Of a DNA stretch of 64,000 nt, positions 25,693 through 31,973 are shown piece after piece. Numbering within the stretch: the first letter of the stretch is position 1; each line of letters starts with the position of its first letter. This DNA comes from Oscillospiraceae bacterium (GTDB taxonomy: Bacteria; Bacillota; Clostridia; Oscillospirales; Ruminococcaceae), in NCBI GenBank assembly GCA_022793675.1, contig JAAWDH010000013.1:1-64000 (forward strand). Direction: 5' to 3'. The notes below the pieces were generated by a model that saw nothing but the letters and a program-made list of their open reading frames with translations, ran no database searches and was not told the DNA's origin. Position numbers and translations under genes: made by a program.

Positions 25693-26790
25693 TTGCATGA
25701 GTTTGTTCCCGGCAAGATCCTTTGCCGGCAGTTTTTCCTGAAGGCGGTAGAGCCGATTTTAAGCCGGCATTTTCCTGACCTTGCCTACAGCGCGGGGCTT
25801 TTAGGATATGGCTCGGATGTATTGGGCTATGACGACAGCACCTCCACCGACCATATGTGGGGGCCGCGCTGCTATATTTTCCTGCGCGGCGAGGACGTCC
25901 ATCTTGCGCCGCAGATTTTTGAGGCCCTTTGCCAGGAATTGCCCGTATCCTTTATGGGCTATTCGGTGAATTTTTCCGAACCAGACCCTAACGACCACAA
26001 CGTCCGCCATGCCGAGCCTGTCGAGCATGGGCCGGTCAGCCCGCTTTGCTGGATCCAGACCTTTGAATCCTTCTTTGAAAGTTACTTAGGCTTCCCAATG
26101 CAGCAAGAGCCGGATTTTGCCGACTGGCTGAGCTTTTCGGAGCATCGGCTGCTGGGGCTGACGGCTGGCGAACTGTTCCGCGACGAGCTGGGGATCGGCA
26201 AAATCCTAGACAAATACCGCTTCTATCCCGAGGAAGTGCGGATTTGGCTGATGGCCTCCCAATGGGCGCTGATTGCCGAGGAACAGGCCTTCCCGGGCCG
26301 CTGTGCGATGACCGGCGACAGCATGGGCAGCCGCCTTGCGATTTCGCGGATTGCGGCGCGGCTGATGCGCATCGCTTTCCTCTGCGCTCGGCAATATGCC
26401 CCCTACAGCAAATGGTTCGGCACCGCTTTTTCAAATCTCCCGCTGCCAGGCGGGCTGCGGGAGTCGCTCTCTGACGTGATGACCGCTAGGCGTTTCCCGA
26501 TCCGGGAGGAAGCGCTGATCCAGGCCCAGCTGCTGACGGCTGAGATGCAGAACGAAGCGGTTTTCGGGGCTAATCTGACCCAAGACCTTTACTTCAACCG
26601 CCCAATCCTTGTAGTCTGGCCGGAGCAGATGGCGGACGGCCTGCTTTCCCAGATTCAGGACGGCGCGTTGAAAAGCCTGCCGCTATGCGGGACGCTGTCG
26701 GAAGTGGAAAATCTGACGGTGCTGTGGGATGAGCCGAAAAACCGCCCGCTGCTGGCGGAGCTTTACCGCCGGCTTGCCCAGCAAAGTTAG
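25693..26790 (+). CDS. DUF4037 domain protein (nucleotidyltransferase-like fold)
   Basis: 365-residue soluble protein. The N-terminal region LGYGSDVLGYDDSTSTDHMWGPRC resembles the GS-x-D-x-D pattern of DNA polymerase-beta-type nucleotidyltransferases; the DUF4037 part lies in the middle (about 125-225: ELGIGKILDKYRFYPEEVRIWLMASQW). Function unproven. The start is a TTG at 25693, 8 nt after GGAG; an ATG 4 nt later is in another frame. It lies between the flavoprotein and a lipoprotein, probably in one transcript. Confidence 0.75.
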   Translation: MHEFVPGKILCRQFFLKAVEPILSRHFPDLAYSAGLLGYGSDVLGYDDSTSTDHMWGPRCYIFLRGEDVHLAPQIFEALCQELPVSFMGYSVNFSEPDPNDHNVRHAEPVEHGPVSPLCWIQTFESFFESYLGFPMQQEPDFADWLSFSEHRLLGLTAGELFRDELGIGKILDKYRFYPEEVRIWLMASQWALIAEEQAFPGRCAMTGDSMGSRLAISRIAARLMRIAFLCARQYAPYSKWFGTAFSNLPLPGGLRESLSDVMTARRFPIREEALIQAQLLTAEMQNEAVFGANLTQDLYFNRPILVVWPEQMADGLLSQIQDGALKSLPLCGTLSEVENLTVLWDEPKNRPLLAELYRRLAQQS

Positions 26791-26798
26791 GGGATAGG

Positions 26799-28376
26799 AT
26801 GGGAAAAAGGGTTCTTTGCTTGTTGCTGGCACTGCTTTTACTGTTTGGGCTGCCGGGCTGCGGCCGGGTGCGCAGCGACTTTTATTACGACCTGGGGACA
26901 GCGCCGGTGAACCTCGACCCTCAGTCGGCGTCGGATTACGCTTCCCGGCTGGTCATCGCCAATCTTTTTGAGGGGCTTTTGCAGGTTGGGGAGGGCGGCG
27001 GCATCCTTCCTGCCGCCGCCGAGCGTTATATGGTTTCTGATGACGGGTTGACTTACCGTTTTTTTCTGCGGGAGGACGGGGCCTGGGAGAACGGCGACCC
27101 GGTGACGGCAGCAGACTTCGTCTGGGCTTTCCAGCGGCTGTTTAATGCGGATACCAATGCACCGTTGGCGAGCAGCTTTTTCTGTATCGAAAACGCAGAA
27201 GCTGTGCTGGGCGGCGGGCTGCCGCCCTCCAGCTTAGGGGTTGCCGCCGAGGGGGAGCGCACGCTGGTGATCCGCCTTTCCGCCTACAACGCCCGTTTCC
27301 TCTACCTGCTGACCACTGCCCCGGCGATGCCCTGTAACCGGGCTTTTTTCACAGGCACACGGGGCAAATACGGCCTTTCAGACAAGGTGGTCATGGGCAA
27401 CGGCCCCTTCTGCCTATCGCTTTGGGATCCAGACCAGCTCCGCCTGAAGCGCAGCGAAAGCTATTCCGGCGAGATTCCGGCGCAGTCGGTGCGGCTGAAC
27501 ATCCTTGATAAGATGGACAGCCCTGGCACAGTGCAGGAACGTTTTCTGGAGGGGCGGACATCAGCGGCGGCGCTGGATTCGCTGGGCAGCCTGGCCGAGG
27601 AAATGACCTGGGACAGCAGCGAAAACACCGTCTGGGGCATTTCCTTTAACACTGCGAGGGAGCCTTTTTCCGAGCCAGCTTTCCGAAAGGCGCTGCTTTA
27701 CGCGCTGGATTTCAGCGCCGGCGAAGGGGCGCTGCCGGCGGGGGCGGCGCAGGCTGGGGCGATCATCCCGCAGAACATCCTGCTTGGCGGCGAGAGCTAC
27801 CGTGCTGCGGCAGGAAAGCATTTGATGCCGCGCCGGGATGCTGCGGCAGCCTGGGACTACTATCAGCAGGGGCTTGCGGCGCTGGGCCGCACGAAACTTT
27901 CCGGCCTGACTATCATCCTGCCGGACACCGGCGGGCACGACGTTTTTTTTGGCTACCTTGCCCAGGGCTGGCAGCGGGACCTGGGGCTTTACCTGACGGT
28001 AGAGGCCCTTCCGGCGGCGGCCTACCAGCGCCGGCTTCGGGAGGGCAGCTTCGACCTGGCGCTTTGCGCGCTGACCAGCAGCTATAACAGCCCCCACGGC
28101 CTTCTTGAGCAGTTTGAACAGGGCAACGGCGGCAACTTTTGGGGTTTTGCCGACGAAACCTTTGACGGGATGCTCGCGGCAGCGGAGCTGACCGCCGACA
28201 GCAAAACGGCTCTTTCGCAGTATTTGCAGGCGGAGAAGCTGCTGATTGACGAAGCGGTGTTTCTGCCCCTTTATTACCAGTCGGAGTATTTCGTGATGGG
28301 GGAAGGGGTCAGCGGTATTGTTTATGATTTTGACAGCAAGATTGTCCGTTTCCAGTACGCCCGCAGGGCTAAATAG
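26799..28376 (+). CDS. Peptide ABC transporter substrate-binding lipoprotein
   Basis: 525-residue solute-binding protein of family 5 (OppA/DppA type). The signal peptide ends in the lipobox LPGC (Cys about 22), so it is membrane-anchored. The body has the family features LDPQSASDYASRLVIANLFEGLL, the YRFFLREDGAWENGDPVTAADFVWAFQRL motif, and the C-terminal FLPLYYQSEYFVM. Ligands are usually oligopeptides. No permease or ATPase gene is adjacent, so it is an orphan binding protein or uses a transporter elsewhere. It starts 8 nt after the DUF4037 gene and ends in a terminator. Confidence 0.9.
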   Translation: MGKRVLCLLLALLLLFGLPGCGRVRSDFYYDLGTAPVNLDPQSASDYASRLVIANLFEGLLQVGEGGGILPAAAERYMVSDDGLTYRFFLREDGAWENGDPVTAADFVWAFQRLFNADTNAPLASSFFCIENAEAVLGGGLPPSSLGVAAEGERTLVIRLSAYNARFLYLLTTAPAMPCNRAFFTGTRGKYGLSDKVVMGNGPFCLSLWDPDQLRLKRSESYSGEIPAQSVRLNILDKMDSPGTVQERFLEGRTSAAALDSLGSLAEEMTWDSSENTVWGISFNTAREPFSEPAFRKALLYALDFSAGEGALPAGAAQAGAIIPQNILLGGESYRAAAGKHLMPRRDAAAAWDYYQQGLAALGRTKLSGLTIILPDTGGHDVFFGYLAQGWQRDLGLYLTVEALPAAAYQRRLREGSFDLALCALTSSYNSPHGLLEQFEQGNGGNFWGFADETFDGMLAAAELTADSKTALSQYLQAEKLLIDEAVFLPLYYQSEYFVMGEGVSGIVYDFDSKIVRFQYARRAK

Positions 28377-28380
28377 CAAG

Positions 28381-28415
28381 ACCGCCCGGCAGGTTTTTCC
28401 TGTCGGGCGGTTTTT
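28381..28415 (+). terminator. Rho-independent terminator
   Basis: ACCGCCCGGCAGG pairs with CCTGTCGGGCGGT around a T-rich loop, then TTTTAA. It separates the lipoprotein gene from the convergent surface-protein gene. Confidence 0.9.
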
Positions 28416-28433
28416 AATGGAAAAACAGAAAGG

Positions 28434-30839
28434 TTACTTTTCGCGGCGCAGCTTGCGGACGAATCCGGCAATGCCGGCCAGCGAAGCGGTCAGGGACGCC
28501 GCCAAAGGCAGGCTGCCTGCGTCGCCGGTCTTGGGTACATCGGCCAGCGGCACTTCTTCTTCCTCGACTTCAGTTTCAGCGGGCGCTTCGTCCAGCGGAG
28601 GCTGCACGTCGGGGACTTCGACCTCGGGAACCTCGGGGGTCACTTCAGGCGTTTCGACCAGCGGAACGTCCGGTTCTGTGATTTCCGTGGTAGGCGGGGT
28701 TGTAGGCCGCGGGCGGGGGATATATCCGCCGCCGCTGGTGGGAGGGGTAGGTTCTTCGGGGTCGGGGGTTGTCTGGATTTCTTCCCAGACAGCCGTGTAA
28801 ACGGCGTCGCCTGTTACAGTTTCGGCGATTTCCTTGTCCCAGCCCTTAAAGGTGAAGCCTTCGCGGGCGGGGGTACCGTCAAATTTGGGCGTTTCCGCAC
28901 CGTCTTCGACCTCGAAAGCCTGGTCGGCAAAAATTTCGCTGTCTGCGACGCCGTCGGTATAGGCGACGGTGAAGTAGCGGCCGTGGGCGGCCTTCAGGGC
29001 CAAGTTCCCGGTCAGCGTTTCCTCAATGGAAACCTTTTCAAAGAAGGGAACGCCGTCTTCTTCATTTGCCGCACCCCAGCGGTTGGTTGTCCCTTCGCCG
29101 TTAAGGCCGTCGACATACCAGCCGGTGATAGCCTTGCCGTCAGCGGTCAAAACAGCGTCGGCAGCGGAGATTAAGGTAAGGGTTGCCTGAGCGTTTGCAT
29201 AGATATCATCGCCCTGTTTAGTAGCACCATTGTTGTGTAGCGCTGCACCATCTTGTAATGTCAGCGCAGAAGCATCATTCATAACAGCGCCGCCAAATGT
29301 CGCAGTATTGCCAGTGATTTCACCGTCGTTGATTGCTACATCGGCTTGCTTGATATACATAGCGCCGCCAGATTTTTCACTGGTATTTTCAACGATTTCA
29401 CAATCATTGATTGCAACGTCGGCTTGTTCGATATACATAGTACCATTTTTAGAGGTGGTGTTTTTGGCGATTTTTGTATTGCTGATATCCATATGATCGA
29501 TTTGCTTCAAATAGACAGCGTTGCCTTCATTTTCCGTTAAGATGCTGCCTTCAATCTTGGAATCGCCCAAAAATGAACCAAAAATAGCGCTTCCCCAAGG
29601 GGCTTCATTTTTTTCAAATGTGACGTTTTCCACATTCAGGATACCCTTGGCATTGGTCGCAGAAATACCAGCAATATAAATAGCCCCGCCGCCAGGATTC
29701 GATGCACTATTACCAATAAAGCTGCCGTCTGTAACGGTTAACTCACTTTCGCTGGCAGAAATAGCGCCACCAAAAGGAGCACTATTATTTATAAAGGTGC
29801 TGTTGGCAATTACAGATTTGCTGTTGTGGATAACAATCGCCCCACCGCTATGGGTAGCATTATTTCCGGAAAATTCAGATTTCTCAATTTGAATTTTACC
29901 TATGGTTTCAAATTTAAGAACGCCGCCATTTTTTGCAGTATTATTCAGGAAATGGCAATTTGTTACTTGGCATACTGCTTCACGGTTGCTGTCAATTTGA
30001 AGAACGCCTCCGCCAATTGTGGCTACACATCCTTCAAAGGTTACATCATTTAAAGTCACAGAGGCCTGTGTGTAGATAGCAGCGCCAGTACCACCACTGC
30101 AGTTTTGGATTGTACCATTTTCGATAGTCAGGTTACCTTTTACTCGATATAAAAGGAAACGATGACTTTCTTGTCCATCAACAATGTGGCCATTTAGGTC
30201 AAGAGTTAGCTCTTCAATCGTTGAAGGGATTGTATAACCATTTTCAAGGGTGAGATCCTGTTGCAGCGTGATAGTATCGCCAGTCTTTGCATTAGCAAGC
30301 GCGTCAGCAAAGGTTTCATATTGTGTGTCGCTGATTGTTGCCACAGGGTTTTCGACGGTTTCTACAATAGGAGGTTGTTCAGGATTTTCTGTGTCGCCGT
30401 TGGCTGGAAGGATACCGTCTTCACCCTTGGGGTCGTCTCCATCTTCGGGTTTAGGTTCGCCCTCGCCTTTGGGTTCGGTATCATCTCCATCTTCGGCTTC
30501 GCCCTCGCCTTTGGGTTCGGTGTCATCTCCATCTTCGGGTTCGCCCTCGCCTTTGGGGTCGGTGTCATCTCCATCTTCGGGTTCGCCCTCGCCTTTGGGT
30601 TCGGTATCATCTCCATCTTCGGGGTCGCCTTCACCTTCGGGTTCAACACCGTCTTCATCCTCGCCGTCAGCGTCGCCTTCGCCTGCGGTTTCGCCACCGC
30701 CAGGTTCAGTTGTCCCGGAAGTCGATGTGTCAGCCGCATAGGCCGACTGTACCAGCGCAGGCGTCTGGCTGAGGCCAAGGCAGAGCGCGGCCACCAGGAT
30801 AGCGGTCATTGTACGTTTTGCGTCTTTTTTGTTTTTCAT
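28434..30839 (-). CDS. Sortase-anchored surface protein, beta-helix plus acidic repeats
   Basis: 801-residue predicted cell-wall protein. Order: signal peptide (about 1-35, cleavage after SAYAA-type AxA); an acidic linker (about 45-155) with tandem 14-residue units of the type GEGEPEDGDDTEPK; a right-handed parallel beta-helix (about 165-560) rich in N-x-G-G-A-I-x and x-N-T-A turns like polymorphic outer-membrane or pectate-lyase-type repeats; an InlB B-type repeat (about 620-690, FTFKGWDKEIAETVTGDAVYTAVW); a Pro/Thr/Glu-rich stalk; and a sorting signal VPKTGD, hydrophobic segment, RKLRREK tail. The anchor is a variant of LPXTG. GAAAGGG precedes the ATG. The beta-helix coding part (about 29200-30360) is visibly more AT-rich than the flanks. 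Likely an adhesin; expression appears governed by the upstream riboswitches and invertible segment. Confidence 0.9.
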   Translation of the reverse strand: MKNKKDAKRTMTAILVAALCLGLSQTPALVQSAYAADTSTSGTTEPGGGETAGEGDADGEDEDGVEPEGEGDPEDGDDTEPKGEGEPEDGDDTDPKGEGEPEDGDDTEPKGEGEAEDGDDTEPKGEGEPKPEDGDDPKGEDGILPANGDTENPEQPPIVETVENPVATISDTQYETFADALANAKTGDTITLQQDLTLENGYTIPSTIEELTLDLNGHIVDGQESHRFLLYRVKGNLTIENGTIQNCSGGTGAAIYTQASVTLNDVTFEGCVATIGGGVLQIDSNREAVCQVTNCHFLNNTAKNGGVLKFETIGKIQIEKSEFSGNNATHSGGAIVIHNSKSVIANSTFINNSAPFGGAISASESELTVTDGSFIGNSASNPGGGAIYIAGISATNAKGILNVENVTFEKNEAPWGSAIFGSFLGDSKIEGSILTENEGNAVYLKQIDHMDISNTKIAKNTTSKNGTMYIEQADVAINDCEIVENTSEKSGGAMYIKQADVAINDGEITGNTATFGGAVMNDASALTLQDGAALHNNGATKQGDDIYANAQATLTLISAADAVLTADGKAITGWYVDGLNGEGTTNRWGAANEEDGVPFFEKVSIEETLTGNLALKAAHGRYFTVAYTDGVADSEIFADQAFEVEDGAETPKFDGTPAREGFTFKGWDKEIAETVTGDAVYTAVWEEIQTTPDPEEPTPPTSGGGYIPRPRPTTPPTTEITEPDVPLVETPEVTPEVPEVEVPDVQPPLDEAPAETEVEEEEVPLADVPKTGDAGSLPLAASLTASLAGIAGFVRKLRREK
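30420..30660 (-). repeat. 42-bp tandem repeats coding the acidic linker
   Basis: At least four near-identical 42-bp units (each coding GEGEPEDGDDTEPK-like 14-mers, with some T/D and P/A changes) lie in tandem, with a longer variant at the membrane-distal end. Such units expand and contract by slippage. Confidence 0.85.
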
Positions 30840-30879
30840 GATTATTTGCCCTTTCTTTGCAAAAATTTTACGGAAGCAA

Positions 30880-30974
30880 AGTTTCCGGCGGCTGGGCTGG
30901 CATGGCGTCTTGACGCTTTAGCCCCTATCAGCTTTGCGCCCCGCCCTTTCAGACGGTTTGCCGATTTTCCGCAG
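30880..30974 (-). ncRNA. Cyclic-di-GMP-I riboswitch (GEMM), gene-proximal copy
   Basis: Read on the minus strand: CGGCAAACC (30963-30955), a stem with a GAAA tetraloop (GTCTGAAAGGGC), then GGGGCGCAAAGC (about 30942-30931), GGGGCTAAAGCG, and the closing AGCCCAGCCGCC near 30890. GGCAAACC...GAAA...GACGCAAAGC...CTAA is the Rfam GEMM-I core. It ends about 40 nt before the surface-protein ATG, so it could control translation or a terminator. Confidence 0.85.
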
Positions 30975-31080
30975 CCGGGCTAACTTGGCGTCCGCAAGCG
31001 TGCGGCAGCTTTAGTTCCCATAGCTTTGCCGTCCCACCGTTTCCGATGGTTTGCCTATGTGTTTGTTGCCGGATTTTCCG
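30965..31080 (-). ncRNA. Cyclic-di-GMP-I riboswitch (GEMM), distal copy
   Basis: Minus strand: CACATAGGCAAACC (31061-31048), GGAAAC tetraloop stem, GGGACGGCAAAGC (31035-31023), GGGAACTAAAGC, a CGCACGCTTGCGG hairpin and GTTAGCCCGGCTGC (30984-30971). It directly precedes the second copy, giving a tandem aptamer arrangement. The GACGGCAAAGC element has one base more than the canonical GACGCAAAGC. Confidence 0.82.
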
Positions 31081-31137
31081 GCGCGGATGAATATGCCTGC
31101 CAGTATTCCTCCCTTCTATCCTGGCAAGATCTAAGAG

Positions 31138-31163
31138 TTGCCGAAAGGTACACCTTTCGGTAA
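31138..31163 (+). repeat. Left inverted repeat of the invertible segment (IRL)
   Basis: 26 bp beginning TTGCCGAAAGG and ending ACCTTTCGGTAA. Its core is CCGAAAGGT-AC-ACCTTTCGG, a perfect 9-bp dyad around a central AC dinucleotide. Confidence 0.8.
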
Positions 31164-31254
31164 GATGATTTTTGTTGGAAATTTTCCTAAAAATAGCTTG
31201 CAATAAATGTTAAATCATGGTATTATTATATATGTAAATTGATGACGGACTGAA
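31164..31254. mobile_element. Predicted 91-bp invertible promoter segment
   Basis: AT-rich stretch enclosed by 26-bp inverted repeats (23/26 identity). It contains a strong plus-strand promoter (31198-31226) and no comparable minus-strand promoter, so in this orientation transcription points away from the surface-protein gene. Inversion would place the -10 at about 31197-31192 on the minus strand, reading into both riboswitches. No recombinase gene is in the window. Confidence 0.72.
31198..31226 (+). promoter_or_regulatory. Extended -10 promoter inside the invertible segment
   Basis: TTGCAA (31198-31203), 17-nt spacer, TATTAT (31221-31226) preceded by TGG (extended -10). It points toward rpsO in this assembly. 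Confidence 0.75.
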
Positions 31255-31280
31255 TTACCGAAAGGTGTACTTTTTAGCAA
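31255..31280 (-). repeat. Right inverted repeat of the invertible segment (IRR)
   Basis: Reverse complement begins TTGCTAAAAAGTACACC and ends TTTCGGTAA, matching IRL at 23 of 26 positions, with the same central AC. The three differences lie in the outer arm. Confidence 0.8.
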
Positions 31281-31376
31281 GATTCATATTATTTTTCTCT
31301 GTCAGCCCGTAGGATGTAAAAATACCGCGCCAGCCTGTCCTTTTTGCGGAAATCTGAGAAAAAATTCAAATATCTA

Positions 31377-31405
31377 TTTACAAATGACAGCGGGTGTGGT
31401 ATACT
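31377..31405 (+). promoter_or_regulatory. SigA promoter of rpsO
   Basis: TTTACA (31377-31382), 17-nt spacer, TATACT (31400-31405). About 100 nt of leader follow, with AGCCCCATTGCTGGGGAG forming a small hairpin, possibly an S15 autoregulatory leader (not demonstrated). Confidence 0.75.
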
Positions 31406-31511
31406 ATAAAAGCTGCCGCATTATGGTCTTGTGGAGTAAGCCCCATTGCTGGGGAGTTCACCCGCCCTTGGCTATGCTGCCGGCGAATATCAAAAAAGAG
31501 GTGCATGACCC

Positions 31512-31778
31512 ATGATGAGAAAAGAAGAGAAGACCCAGATTATCGACGAAAACCGCCTGCACGAAGGCGACACTGGTTCCCCTGAAGTGCAGATTGCGAT
31601 TCTGACCCGGCGGATCAACGACCTGACCGAGCATCTGAAGGCCAATAAGAACGACCATCACAGCCGTCACGGCCTGTTCAAGATGATCGGCCGCCGCCGC
31701 AGCCTGCTCAACTACCTGATGAAAAACGATGTCGAGCGCTATCGCGCCGTTATCGCCAAGCTGGGCATCCGCAAGTAA
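31512..31778 (+). CDS. rpsO: 30S ribosomal protein S15
   Basis: 88-residue 16S-rRNA-binding protein. All signatures are present: [47 protein letters not shown] and [18 protein letters not shown] lies 8 nt before the ATG. It is followed by pnp, the usual rpsO-pnp order. Confidence 0.98.
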   Translation: MMRKEEKTQIIDENRLHEGDTGSPEVQIAILTRRINDLTEHLKANKNDHHSRHGLFKMIGRRRSLLNYLMKNDVERYRAVIAKLGIRK

Positions 31779-31973
31779 GTTTTTTTGACCGCGACGGGGC
31801 AGATGGGCAACCATCTGCCTTGTGGTCTATGATTCGGCCAACGCCGGCAGTGCCGGCTGTTGGGTGTTATTCCAAGGAAGCGACGGGCAGGTGTTAGCAT
31901 TAAATCGTACGCCTACAGCAGGGCGCAGGATTTATTGCTAAACCTCTGCCGTTTCCGCGACAGGAGGTCTATT
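31779..31973 (+). other. rpsO-pnp intergenic hairpins
   Basis: Two strong stem-loops, GGCAGATGG/CCATCTGCC (about 31799-31820) and a CCAAC-CCGGCA/TGCCGG-GTTGG stem (about 31839-31862), lie between rpsO and pnp. Neither has a U tract, so they look like processing or stability elements, as known for pnp leaders in other bacteria. Confidence 0.5.

Noticed and set aside
28318-28800. Ser/Gly/Thr-rich plus-strand frames over the surface-protein gene (also 30250-30983)
   Set aside because: They are mirror images of the Pro/Glu/Asp-rich coding of the surface protein and carry no ribosome site.
31164-31254. A minus-strand promoter in the present orientation of the invertible segment (TATAAT on the minus strand)
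   Set aside because: The minus-strand TATAAT has no usable -35 at 16-18 nt and the TTTACA candidate is followed by a poor -10 (ATTTAA); the plus-strand promoter is clearly better. A weak minus-strand activity cannot be excluded.
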